Positions 37,521 to 49,699 of a DNA stretch of 64,000 nucleotides are shown here, in pieces. The position numbers were made by a program, and so were the translations under genes. This stretch comes from Hydractinia symbiolongicarpus. Taxonomy: Eukaryota; Cnidaria; Hydrozoa; Anthoathecata; Hydractiniidae. Each line of letters opens with the position of its first letter. The stretch's first letter is position 1. A model generated the notes under the pieces. That model searched no databases. It was not told the DNA's origin and was given only the letters and a program-made list of their open reading frames with translations. The stretch spans positions 372,001-436,000 of the forward strand of contig NC_079879.1 in NCBI RefSeq assembly GCF_029227915.1, read 5' to 3'.

Positions 37521-38738
37521 ATGAGACTTGTAGTTTTCAAATATGATTTCATTTTTGATGAGACGCTGAATAAAAGGAGTTTAATCTCCGGCAAACGAAA
37601 ACCCGCAATTTCCCGTAAATCCCGGACCCGGCCTGTATAGTCGAACGTATACAAAGAAAGTAAACAGGGAGTAAACTCATTTCCCGAACGATTTTTTTAA
37701 TTATTATTTCACCACCAAAACGCATGAGACTTGTAGTTTTCAAAAATGATTTCATTTTTGATGAGACGCTGAATAAAATGAGTTTAATCTCCGGCAAACG
37801 AAAACCCGCGATTTCCCGTAAATCCCGGACCCAGCCTGTATAGTCGAATGTATACAAAGAAAGTAAACAGGGAGTAAACTCATTTCCCGAACGATTTTTT
37901 AAATTAATTTTTTACCACTAAAACGCATAAGACTTGTAGTTTTCAAAAATGACTTCATTTTTGATGAGACGCTGATTAAAAGGAGTTTAATCTCCGGCAA
38001 ACAAAAACCCGCGATTTCCCGTAAATCCCGGACTCGGCCCGAATAGTCGAATGTATACAAAGAAAGTACCCAGGGAGTAAATTCATTTCCCGAACAATTT
38101 TTTAAATTATTTTTTCACCACCAAAACGCATGAGACTTGTAGTTTTCAAAAATGATTTTATTTTTGATGAGACGCTGAATAATAGGAGTTTAATTTCCGG
38201 CAAACAAAAACCCGCGATTTCCCGTAAATCCGGGACCCGGCCGGTATAGTCAAAAGTGTACAAAGAAAGTACCCAAGGAGTAAATTCATTTCCCGAACGA
38301 TTCTTTAAATTATTTTTTCACCACTAAAACGCATGAGACTTGTAGTTTTCAAAAATGATTTCATTTTTGATGAGACGCTGAATAAAAGGAGTTTAATCTC
38401 CGGCAAACGAAAACCCGCAATTTCCCGTAAATCCCGTACCCGGCCTGTATAGTCGAACGTATACAAAGAAAGTAAACAGGGAGTAAACTCATTTCCCGAA
38501 CGATTCTTTAAATTATTATTTCACCACCAAAACGCATGAGACTTGTAGTTTTCAAAAATGATTTCATTTTTGATGAGACGCTAAATAAAAGGAGTTTAAT
38601 CGCCGGCAAACGAAAACCCGCGATTTCCCGTATATCCCGGACTCGGCCAGTATAGTCGAATGTATACAAAGGAAGTACCCAGGGAGTAAACTCATTTCCC
38701 GAACGATTTTTTAAATTATTATTTCACCACCAAAACGC
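37521..38738 (+). repeat. 6-monomer duplication (~1.22 kb), copy 2
   Basis: Same order and private variants as 36304-37520. Differences seen: 37521 lacks the cgaaaattcgc change of copy 1, and the E variant (37927) has the full caaagaaagt where copy 1 has one base fewer. That base changes the offset from 1,217 to 1,218. Confidence 0.92.
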
Positions 38739-41174
38739 ATGAGACTTGTAGTTTTCAAAAATGATTTCATTTTTGATGAGACGCTGAATAAAATGAGTTT
38801 AATCTCCGGCAAACGAAAACCCGCGATTTCCCGTAAATCCCGGACCCGGCCTGTATAGTCGAATGTATACAAAGAAAGTAAACAGGGAGTAAACTCATTT
38901 CCTGAACGATTTTTTAAATTAATTTTTTACCACTAAAACGCATAAGACTTGTAGTTTTCAAAAATGATTTCATTTTTGATGAGACGCTGATTAAAAGGAG
39001 TTTAATCTCCGGCAAACAAAAACCCGCGATTTCCCGTAAATCCCGGACTCGGCCCGAATAGTCGAATGTATACAAAGAAAGTACCCAGGGAGTAAACTCA
39101 TTTCCCGAACGATTTTTTAAATTATTTTTTTACCACCAAAACGCATGAGACTTGTAGTTTTCAAAAATGATTTCATTTTTGATGAGACGCTGAATAAAAG
39201 GAGTTTAATCTCTGGCAAACGAAAACCCGTGATTTCCCGTAAATCCCGGACCCGGCCCGTATAGTCAAAAGTACACAAAAAAAGTACGCAGGGAGTAAAC
39301 TCATTTCCTGAACGATTCTTTAAATAATTTTTTCACCACTAAAACGCATGAGACTTGTAGTTTTCAAAAATGATTTCATTTTTGATGAGACGCTGAATAA
39401 AAGGAGTTAATTCGCCGGCAAACGAAAACCCGCGATTTCCCGTATATCCCGGACTCGGCCCGTATAGTCGAATGTATACAAAGAAAGTACACAGGGCTTA
39501 AACTCATTTCCCGAACGATTTTTTAAATTATTTTTTCACCACTAAAACGCATGAGACTTGTAGTTTTCAAAAATGATTTCATTTTTGATGAGACGCTGAA
39601 TAAAAGGAGTTTAATCGCCGGCAAACGAAAACCCGCGATTTCCCGTATATCCCGGACTCGGCCCGTATAGTCGAATGTATACAAAGAATGTACCCAGGGA
39701 GTAAACTCATTTCCCGAACGATTTTTTAAATTATTATTTCACCACCAAAACGCATGAGACTTGTAGTTTTCAAAAATGATTTCATTTTTAATGAGACGCT
39801 GAATAAAAGGAGTTTAATCTCCGGCAAACGAAAACCCGCGATTTCCCGTAAATCCGGGACCCTGCCCGTATAGTCAAAAGTATACAAAGAAAGTACGCAG
39901 GGAGTAAACTCATTTCCCGAACGATTCTTTAAATTATTTTTTTACCACTAAAACGCATGAAACTTGTAATTTTCAAAAATGATTTCATTTTTGATGAGAC
40001 GCTGAATAAAAGGAGTTTAATCGCCGGCAAACGAAAACTCGCGATTTCCCGTAAATCCCGGACTCGGCCCGTATAGTCAAAAGTATACAAAGAAAGTACC
40101 CAGGGAGTAAACTCATTTCCCGAACGATTCTTTAAATTATTTTTTCACCACTAAAACGCATGAGACTTGTAGTTTTTAAAAATGATTTCATTTTTGATGA
40201 GACGCTGAATAAAAGGAGTTTAATCGCCGGCAAACGAAAACCCGCGACTTCCCGTATATCCCAGACCCGGCCCGTATAGTCGAATGTATACAAAGAAAGT
40301 ACCCAGGGAGTAAACTCATTTCCCGAACGATTTTTTAAATTATTTTTTCACCACTAAAACGCATGAGACTTGTAGTTTTCAAAAATGATTTCATTTTTGA
40401 TGGAACGCCAAATAAAAGGAGTTTAATCTCCGGCAAACAAAAACCCGCGATTTCCCGTAAATCCCGGACCCGGCCCGTATAGTCGAATGTATACAAAGAA
40501 AGTAAACAGGGAGTAAACTCATTTCCCGAACGATTTTTTAAATTAATTTTTTACCACTAAAACGCATAAGACTTGTAGTTTTCAAAAATGATTTCATTTT
40601 TGATGAGACGCTGATTAAAAGGAGTTTAATCGCCGGCAAACGAAAACCCGCGATTTCCCGTATATCCCGGAATCGGCCCGAATAGTCGAATGTATACAAA
40701 AAAAGTACCCAGGGAGTAAACTCATTTCCCGAACGATTTTTTAAATTATTTTTTCACCACCAAAACGCATGAGACTTGTAGTTTTCAAAAATGATTTTAT
40801 TTTTGATGAGACGCTGAATAATAGGAGTTTAATCTCCGGCAAACAAAAACCCGCGATTTCCCGTAAATCCGGGACCCGGCCGGTATAGTCAAAAGTGTAC
40901 AAAGAAAGTACCCAAGGAGTAAATTCATTTCCCGAACGATTCTTTAAATTATTTTTTCACCACTAAAACGCATGAGACTTGTAGTTTTCAAAAATGATTT
41001 CATTTTTGATGAGACGCTAAATGAAAGGAGTTTAATCGCCGGCAAACGAAAACCCGCGATTTCCCGTATATCCCGGACTCGGCCAGTATAGTCGAATGTA
41101 TACAAAGAAAGTACCCAGGGAGTAAACTCATTTCCCGAACGATTTTTTAAATTATTATTTCACCACCAAAACGC
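38739..41174 (+). repeat. K, E, hybrid and cassette H to F, 12 monomers
   Basis: K (38739), E variant (38942), a hybrid monomer (39145), H (39348), I (39551), A (39754), B (39957), C (40160), D (40363, with gccaaataaaagg), E (40566, with cggaatcgg), F (40769) and L-like (40972). This is the last recognisable cassette; no G-H-I-A-B-C series appears to the right of here. Confidence 0.8.
39145..39347 (+). repeat. Hybrid monomer joining J/K zone to cassette
   Basis: The head follows a ttattttttaccacc linker as at 6299, while the rest is type G (tctctgg, cccgtg, tacacaaaaaaag, ttcctgaac). At 6299-6704 the two are separate neighbours, so one monomer has been lost by in-register fusion. Confidence 0.7.
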
Positions 41175-42205
41175 ATGAGACTTGTAGTTTTCAAAAATGA
41201 TTTCATTTTTGATGAGACGCTGAATAAAAGGAGTTTAATCTCCGGCAAACGAAAACCCGCGATTTCCCGTAAATCCGGGACCCGGCCTGTACAGTCAAAA
41301 GTATACAAAGAAAGTACGCAGGGAGTAAACTCATTTCCCGAACGATTTTTTAAATTATTATTTCACCACCAAAACGCATGAGACTTGTAGTTTTCAAAAA
41401 TGATTTCATTTTTGATGAGACGCTGAATAAAAGGAGTTTAATCTCCGGCAAACGAAAACCCGCAATTTCCCGTAAATCCCGGACCCGGCCTGTATAGTCG
41501 AACGTATACAAAGAAAGTAAACAGGGAGTAAACTCATTTCCCGAACGATTTTTTTAATTATTATTTCACCACCAAAACGCATGAGACTTGTAGTTTTCAA
41601 AAATGATTTCATTTTTGATGAGACGCTGAATAAAATGAGTTTAATCTCCGGCAAACGAAAACCCGCGATTTCCCGTAAATCCCGGACCCGGCCTGTATAG
41701 TCGAATGTATACAAAGAAAGTAAACAGGGAGTAAACTCATTTCCCGAACGATTTTTTAAATTAATTTTTTACCACTAAAACGCATAAGACTTGTAGTTTT
41801 CAAAAATGATTTCATTTTTGATGAGACGCTGATTAAAAGGAGTTTAATCTCCGGCAAACAAAAACCCGCGATTTCCCGTAAATCCCGGACTCGGCCCGAA
41901 TAGTCGAATGTATACAAAGAAAGTACCCAGGGAGTAAACTCATTTCCCGAACAATTTTTTAAATTATTTTTTCACCACCAAAACGCATGAGACTTGTAGT
42001 TTTCAAAAATGATTTTATTTTTGATGAGACGCTGAATAAAAGGAGTTTAATCTCCGGCAAACGAAAACCCGCGATTTCCCGTAAATCCGGGACCCGGCCT
42101 GTACAGTCAAAAGTATACAAAGAAAGTACGCAGGGAGTAAATTCATTTCCCGAACGATTTTTTAAATTATTATTTCACCACCAAAACGCATGAGACTTGT
42201 AGTTT

Positions 42206-42227
42206 TCAAAAATGATTTCATTTTTGA
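42206..42227. repeat. Conserved 9-bp dyad in each monomer
   Basis: Arm tcaaaaatg, spacer attt, arm catttttga: a perfect inverted repeat at monomer positions 17-38, shown here in the reference monomer. Most monomers keep it. Variants that break it include type A (tttttaatg), type F (a change in the spacer/arm border), type C (tttaaaaatg, outer pairs altered) and type M (cgttttgg). It could form a small cruciform or hairpin, or be a binding site for a dimeric protein. No function is shown by the sequence. Confidence 0.7.
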
Positions 42228-42270
42228 TGAGACGCTGAATAAAAGGAGTTTAATCTCCGGCAAACGAAAA

Positions 42271-42298
42271 CCCGCGATTTCCCGTAAATCCCGGACCC
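42271..42298 (-). other. Predicted G-quadruplex (minus strand) / i-motif (plus strand)
   Basis: In the reference monomer four CCC runs are separated by 7, 6 and 3 nt (gcgattt, gtaaat, gga). Their complement fits the usual G3-loop1-7 quadruplex rule on the minus strand. Monomers with cccggacccgg share this. Those with cccggactcggccc have loops of 7, 6 and 8, just outside the rule. Those with ccgggaccc (types J, A, F) lose one C-run. The motif therefore recurs at 203-bp spacing through the array but is type-dependent. Confidence 0.6.
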
Positions 42299-43407
42299 GG
42301 CCTGTATAGTCGAATGTATACAAAGAAAGTAAACAGGGAGTAAACTCATTTCCCGAACGATTTTTTAAATTATTATTTCACCACCAAAACGCATGAGACT
42401 TGTAGTTTTCAAAAATGATTTCATTTTTGATGAGACGCTGAATAAAAGGAGTTTAATCTCCGGCAAACGAAAACCCGCGATTTCCCGTAAATCCGGGACC
42501 CGGCCTGTACAGTCAAAAGTATACAAAGAAAGTACGCAGGGAGTAAACTCATTTCCCGAACGATTTTTTAAATTATTATTTCACCACCAAAACGCATGAG
42601 ACTTGTAGTTTTCAAAAATGATTTCATTTTTGATGAGACGCTGAATAAAAGGAGTTTAATCTCCGGCAAACGAAAACCCGCAATTTCCCGTAAATCCCGG
42701 ACCCGGCCTGTATAGTCGAACGTATACAAAGAAAGTAAACAGGGAGTAAACTCATTTCCCGAACGATTTTTTAAATTATTATTTCACCACTAAAACGCAT
42801 GAGACTTGTAGTTTTCAAAAATGATTTCATTTTTGATGAGACGCTGAATAAAAGGAGTTTAATCTCCGGCAAACGAAAACCCGCGATTTCCCGTAAATCC
42901 GGGACCCGGCCTGTACAGTCAAAAGTATACAAAGAAAGTACGCAGGGAGTAAACTCATTCCCCGAACGATTTTTTTAATTATTATTTCACCACCAAAACG
43001 CATGAGACTTGTAGTTTTCAAAAATGATTTCATTTTTGATGAGACGCTAAATAAAAGGAGTTTAATCGCCGGCAAACGAAAACCCGCGATTTCCCGTATA
43101 TCCCGGACTCGGCCAGTATAGTCGAATGTATACAAAGAAAGTACCCAGGGAGTAAACTCATTTCCCGAACGATTTTTTAAATTATTATTTCACCACCAAA
43201 ACGCATGAGACTTGTAGTTTTCAAAAATGATTTCATTTTTGATGAGACGCTGAATAAAATGAGTTTAATCTCCGGCAAACGAAAACCCGCGATTTCCCGT
43301 AAATCCCGGACCCGGCCTGTATAGTCGAATGTATACAAAGAAAGTAAACAGGGAGTAAACTCATTTCCCGAACGATTTTTTAAATTAATTTTTTACCACT
43401 AAAACGC

Positions 43408-44016
43408 ATAAGACTTGTAGTTTTCAAAAATGATTTCATTTTTGATGAGACGCTGATTAAAAGGAGTTTAATCTCCGGCAAACAAAAACCCGCGATTTCC
43501 CGTAAATCCCGGACTCGGCCCGAATAGTCGAATGTATACAAAGAAAGTACCCAGGGAGTAAACTCATTTCCCGAACAATTTTTTAAATTATTTTTTCACC
43601 ACCAAAACGCATGAGACTTGTAGTTTTCAAAAATGATTTTATTTTTGATGAGACGCTGAATAATAGGAGTTTAATTTCCGGCAAACAAAAACCCGCGATT
43701 TCCCGTAAATCCGGGACCCGGCCGGTATAGTCAAAAGTGTACAAAGAAAGTACCCAAGGAGTAAATTCATTTTCCGAACGATTCTTTAAATTATTTTTTC
43801 ACCACTAAAACGCATGAGACTTGTAGTTTTCAAAAATGATTTCATTTTTGATGAGACGCTAAATAAAAGGAGTTTAATCGCCGGCAAACGAAAACCCGCG
43901 ATTTCCCGTATATCCCGGACTCGGCTAGTATAGTCGAATGTATACAAAGAAAGTACCCAGGGAGTAAACTCATTTCCCGAACGATTTTTTAAATTATTAT
44001 TTCACCACCAAAACGC
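43408..44016 (+). repeat. 3-monomer (609-bp) duplication E-F-L, copy 1
   Basis: E variant (43408), F with aatttccgg (43611) and L (43814). The trio recurs immediately at 44017-44625. The same doubled trio is inherited in the second large HOR (51527-52744), so it predates the 8.1 kb duplication. Confidence 0.85.
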
Positions 44017-44625
44017 ATGAGACTTGTAGTTTTCAAAAATGATTTCATTTTTGATGAGACGCTGATTAAAAGGAGTTTAATCTCCGGCAAACAAAAACCC
44101 GCGATTTCCCGTAAATCCCGGACTCGGCCCGAATAGTCGAATGTATACAAAGAAAGTACCCAGGGAGTAAACTCATTTCCCGAACAATTTTTTAAATTAT
44201 TTTTTCACCACTAAAACGCATGAGACTTGTAGTTTTCAAAAATGATTTTATTTTTGATGAGACGCTGAATAATAGGAGTTTAATTTCCGGCAAACAAAAA
44301 CCCGCGATTTCCCGTAAATCCGGGACCCGGCCGGTATAGTCAAAAGTGTACAAAGAAAGTACCCAAGGAGTAAATTCATTTCCCGAACGATTCTTTAAAT
44401 TATTTTTTCACCACTAAAACGCATGAAACTTGTAGTTTTCAAAAATGATTTCATTTTTGATGAGACGCTAAATAAAAGGAGTTTAATCGCCGGCAAACGA
44501 AAACCCGCGATTTCCCGTATATCCCGGACTCGGCCAGTATAGTCGAATGTATACAAAGAAAGTACCCAGGGAGTAAACACATTTCCCGAACGATTTTTTA
44601 AATTATTATTTCACCACCAAAACGC
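44017..44625 (+). repeat. 3-monomer (609-bp) duplication E-F-L, copy 2
   Basis: E body with an atgagac head (44017), F (44220) and L (44423, with atgaaac and taaacacattt). The atgag head on an E body shows where the exchange joined L to E. It is absent from the second half of the 13-monomer sub-repeat, where L at 46453 leads straight into J at 46656. Confidence 0.85.
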
Positions 44626-47264
44626 ATGAGACTTGTAGTTTTCAAAAATGATTTCATTTTTGATGAGACGCTGAATAAAAGGAGTTTAATCTCCGGCAAA
44701 CGAAAACCCGCGATTTCCCGTAAATCCGGGACCCGGCCTGTACAGTCAAAAGTATACAAAGAAAGTACGCAGGGAGTAAATTCATTTCCCGAACGATTTT
44801 TTAAATTAATATTTCACCACCAAAACGCATGAGACTTGTAGTTTTCAAAAATGATTTCATTTTTGATGAGACGCTGAATAAAAGGAGTTTAATCTCCGGC
44901 AAACGAAAACCCGCGATTTCCCGTAAATCCCGGACCCGGCCTGTATAGTCGAATGTATACAAAGAAAGTAAACAGGGAGTAAACTCATTTCCCGAACGAT
45001 TTTTCAAATTATTATTTCACCACCAAAACGCATGAGACTTGTAGTTTTCAAAAATGATTTCATTTTTGATGAGACGCTGAATAAAAGGAGTTTAATCTCC
45101 GGCAAACGAAAACCCGCGATTTCCCGTAAATCCGGGACCCGGCCTGTACAGTCAAAAGTATACAAAGAAAGTACGCAGGGAGTAAACTCATTTCCCGAAC
45201 GATTTTTTAAATTATTATTTCACCACCAAAACGCATGAGACTTGTAGTTTTCAAAAATGATTTCATTTTTGATGAGACGCTGAATAAAAGGAGTTTAATC
45301 TCCGGCAAACGAAAACCCGCAATTTCCCGTAAATCCCGGACCCGGCCTGTATAGTCGAACGTATACAAAGAAAGTAAACAGGGAGTAAACTCATTTCCCG
45401 AACGATTTTTTAAATTATTATTTCACCACTAAAACGCATGAGACTTGTAGTTTTCAAAAATGATTTCATTTTTGATGAGACGCTGAATAAAAGGAGTTTA
45501 ATCTCCGGCAAACGAAAACCCGCGATTTCCCGTAAATCCGGGACCCGGCCTGCACAGTCAAAAGTATACAAAGAAAGTACGCAGGGAGTAAACTCATTCC
45601 CCGAACGATTTTTTTAATTATTATTTCACCACCAAAACGCATGAGACTTGTAGTTTTCAAAAATGATTTCATTTTTGATGAGACGCTAAATAAAAGGAGT
45701 TTAATCGCCGGCAAACGAAAACCCGCGATTTCCCGTATATCCCGGACTCGGCCAGTATAGTCGAATGTATACAAAGAAAGTACCCAGGGAGTAAACTCAT
45801 TTCCCGAACGATTTTTTAAATTATTATATCACCACCAAAACGCATGAGACTTGTAGTTTTCAAAAATGATTTCATTTTTGATGAGACGCTGAATAAAATG
45901 AGTTTAATCTCCGGCAAACGAAAACCCGCGATTTTCCGTAAATCCCGGACCCGGCCTGTATAGTCGAATGTATACAAAGAAAGTAAACAGGGAGTAAACT
46001 CATTTCCCGAACGATTTTTTAAATTAATTTTTTACCACTAAAACGCATAAGACTTGTAGTTTTCAAAAATGATTTCATTTTTGATGAGAAGCTGATTAAA
46101 AGGAGTTTAATCTCCGGCAAACAAAAACCCGCGATTTCCCGTAAATCCCGGACTCGGCCCGAATAGTCGAATGTATACAAAGAAAGTACCCAGGGAGTAA
46201 ACTCATTTCCCGAACAATTTTTTAAATTATTTTTTCACCACCAAAACGCATGAGACTTTTAGTTTTCAAAAATGATTTTATTTTTGATGAGACGCTGAAT
46301 AATAGGAGTTTAATTTCCGGCAAACAAAAACCCGCGATTTCCCGTAAATCCGGGACCCGGCCGGTATAGTCAAAAGTGTACAAAGAAAGTACCCAAGGAG
46401 TAAATTCATTTCCCGAAAGATTCTTTAAATTATTTTTTCAACACTAAAACGCATGAGACTTGTAGTTTTCAAAAATGATTTCATTTTTGATGAGACGCTA
46501 AATAAAAGGAGTTTAATCGCCGGCAAACGAAAACCCGCGGTTTCCCGTATATCCCGGACTCGGCCAGTATAGTCGAATGTATACAAAGAAAGTACCCAGG
46601 GAGTAAACTCATTTCCCGAATGATTTTTTAAATTATTATTTCACCACCAAAACGCATGAGACTTGTAGTTTTCAAAAATGATTTCATTTTTGATGAGACG
46701 CTGAATAAAAGGAGTTTAATCTCCGGCAAACGAAAACCCGCGATTTCCCGTAAATCCGGGACCCGGCCTGTACAGTCAAAAGTATACAAAGAAAGTACGC
46801 AGGGAGTAAATTCATTTCCCGAACGATTTTTTAAATTATTATTTCACCACCAAAACGCATGAGACTTGTAGTTTTCAAAAATGATTTCATTTTTGATGAG
46901 ACGCTGAATAAAAGGAGTTTAATCTCCGGCAAACGAAAACCCGCGATTTCCCGTAAATCCCGGACCCGGCCCGTATAGTCGAATGTATACAAAGAAAGTA
47001 AACAGGGAGTAAACTCATTTCCCGAACGATTTTTTAAATTATTATTTCACCACCAAAACGCATGAGACTTGTAGTTTTCAAAAATGATTTCATTTTTGAT
47101 GAGACGCTGAATAAAAGGAGTTTAATCTCCGGTAAACGAAAACCCGCGATTTCCCGTAAATCCGGGACCCGGCCTGTACAGTCAAAAGTATACAAAGAAA
47201 GTACGCAGAGAGGAAACTCATTTCCCGAACGATTTTTTAAATTATTATTTCACCACCAAAACGC

Positions 47265-47670
47265 ATGAGACTTGTAGTTTTCAAAAATAATTTCATTTTT
47301 GATGAGACGCTAAATAAAAGGAGTTTAATCGCCGGCAAACGAAAACCCGCGATTTCCCGTATATCCCGGACTCTGCCAGTACAGTCGAATGTATACAAAG
47401 AAAGTACCCAGGGAGTAAACTCATTTCCCGAACGATTTTTTAAATTATTATTTCACCACCAAAACGCATGAGACTTGTAGTTTTCAAAAATAATTTCATT
47501 TTTGATGAGACGCTAAATAAAAGGAGTTTAATCGCCGGCAAACGAAAACCCGCGATTTCCCGTATATCCCGGACTCTGCCAGTACAGTCGAATGTATACA
47601 AAGAAAGTACCCAGGGAGTAAACTCATTTCCCGAACGATTTTTTAAATTATTATTTCACCACCAAAACGC
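47265..47670 (+). repeat. Single-monomer tandem duplication
   Basis: The monomers at 47265 and 47468 look identical and share the otherwise rare caaaaataattt and ctctgccagtacagtcg. Copies 2 and 3 of the HOR have only one such monomer (55384 and 61065). This is the smallest duplication unit in the window and accounts for the 203-bp change of offset between copies 1 and 2. Confidence 0.92.
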
Positions 47671-48279
47671 ATGAGACTTGTAGTTTTCAAAAATGATTTC
47701 ATTTTTGATGAGACGCTGAATAAAAGGAGTTTAATCTCCGGCAAACGAAAACCCGCGATTTCCCGTAAATCCGGGACCCGACCTGTACAGTCAAAAGTAT
47801 ATAAAGAAAGTACGCAGGGAGTAAACTCATTTCCCGAACGATTTTTTAAATTATTATTTCACCACCAAAACGCATGAGACTTGTAGTTTTCAAAAATGAT
47901 TTCATTTTTGATGAGACGCTGAATAAAAGGAGTTTAATCTCCGTCAAACGAAAACCCGCGATTTCCCGTAAATCCCGGACCCGGCCTGTATAGTCGAATG
48001 TATACAAAGAAAGTAAACAGGGAGTAAACTCATTTCCCGAACGATTTTTTAAATTAATTTTTTACCACTAAAACGCATAAGACTTGTAGTTTTCAAAAAT
48101 GATTTCATTTTTGATGAGACGCTGATTAAAAGGAGTTTAATCTCCGGCAAACAAAAACCCGCGATTTCCCGTAAATCCCGGACTCGGCCCGAATAGTCGA
48201 ATGTATACAAAGAAAGTACCCAGGGAGTAAACTCATTTCCCGAACAATTTTTTAAATTATTTTTTCACCACCAAAACGC

Positions 48280-49090
48280 ATGAGACTTGTAGTTTTCAAA
48301 AATGATTTTATTTTTGATGAGACGCTGAATAAAAGGAGTTTAATCTCCGGCAAACGAAAACCCGCGATTTCCCGTAAATCCCAGACTCGGCCCGTATAGT
48401 CAAAAGTATACAAAGAAAGTACCCAGGGATTAAACTCATTTCCCGAACGATTCTTTAAATTATTTTTCACCACTAAAACGCATGAGACTTGTAGTTTTCA
48501 AAAACGATTTCATTTTTGATGAGACGCTGATTAAAAGGAGTTTAATCTCCGGCAAACAAAAACCCGCGATTTCCCGTAAATCCCGGACTCGGCCCGAATA
48601 GTCGAATGTATACAAAGAAAGTACCCAGGGAGTAAACTCATTTCCCGAACAATTTTTTAAATTATTTTTTCACCACCAAAACGCATGAGACTTGTAGTTT
48701 TCAAAAATGATTTTATTTTTGATGAGACGCTGAATAAAAGTAGTTTAATCGCCGGCAAACGAAAACCCGCGATTTCCCGTATATCCCGGACTCGGCCAGT
48801 ATAGTCGAATGTATACAAAAAAAAGTACCCAGGGAGTAAACTCATTTCCCGAACGATTTTTTAAATTATTATTTCACCACCAAAACGCATGAGACTTGTA
48901 GTTTTCAAAAATGATTTCATTTTTGATGAGACGCTGAATAAAAAGAGTTTAATCTCCGGCAAACAAAAACCCGTGATTTCCCGTAAATCCGGCACCCGGC
49001 CCGTATAGTCAAAAGTACACAAAAAAGTACGCAGGGAGTAAACTCATTTCCCGAACGATTCTTTAAATAATTTTTTCACCACTAAAATGC
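48280..49090 (+). repeat. Indel-marked monomer set (202-203-204-202 bp)
   Basis: Monomer 48280 is 202 bp (one T short in the linker), 48482 is 203, 48685 is 204 (an extra A in acaaaaaaaagt) and 48889 is 202 (cacaaaaaagt). The same length series occurs at 56196-57006 and 61674-62484, marking three copies of one ancestral block. Confidence 0.93.
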
Positions 49091-49699
49091 ATGAGACTTT
49101 TAGTTTTCAAAAATGATTTCATTGTTGATGAGACGCTGAATAAAAGGAGTTTAATCGCCGGCAAACGAAAACCCGCGATTTCCCGTATATCCCGGACTCG
49201 GCCCGTATAATCGAATGTATACAAAGAAAGTACCCAGGAATTAAACTCATTTCCCGAACGATTTTTTAAATTATTTTTTCACCACTAAAACGCATGAGAC
49301 TTGTAGTTTTCAAAAATGATTTCATTTTTGATGAGACGCTGAATAAAAGGAGTTTAATCGCCGGCAAACGAAAACCCGCGATTTCCCGTATATCCCGGAC
49401 TCGGCCAGTATAGTCGAATGTATACAAAGAAAGTACCCAGGGAGTAAACTCATTTCCCGAACGATTTTTTAAATTATTATTTCACCACCAAAACGCATGA
49501 GACTTGTAATTTTCAAAAATGTATTCATTTTTGATGAGACGCTGAATAAAAGGAGTTTAATCTCCGGCAAACGAAAACCCGCAATTTCCCGTAAATCCGG
49601 GACCCGGCCTGTACAGTCAAAAGTATACAAAGAAAGTACGCAGGGAGTAAACTCATTTCCCGAACGATTTTTTAAATTATTTTTTTACCACTAAAACGC

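Larger units (their letters stand above)
42190..42392 (+). repeat. Representative 203-bp monomer (type K), internal anatomy
   Basis: This monomer serves as the coordinate reference (ATG = 1). Positions 1-7 are atgagac, repeated at 38-44. Positions 17-38 form a 9-bp inverted repeat with a 4-nt spacer. Positions 45-75 hold gctgaataaaaggag and the ccggc block. Positions 82-109 hold four CCC runs. Positions 112-125 are the tatagtcgaa region, 126-135 include the palindrome gtatac, 147-158 are agggagtaaact, 159-175 are atttcccgaacgatttt, and 176-203 are the AT-rich linker and caccaccaaaacgc. The 8-mer atttcccg occurs twice (88-95 and 159-166). Composition is 77 G+C of 203 with 12 CpGs. The 203-bp length is close to a nucleosome plus linker, which is common for satellites. 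Confidence 0.9.
41175..42595 (+). repeat. J/K zone, 7 monomers
   Basis: J (41175), K with cccgcaattt (41378), K with aaaatgagt (41581), E variant (41784), J with an F-like gattttattt head (41987), K (42190) and J (42393). The F-head/J-tail monomer at 41987 is a hybrid. Confidence 0.8.

Noticed and set aside
42190-42392. Internal half-repeats (atttcccg at 88 and 159; ggagtttaat and ggagtaaact) as proof that the monomer arose from a shorter unit
   Set aside because: The shared stretches are only 8-10 bp with different spacings (about 71 and 93 bp), too weak to define an ancestral subunit.
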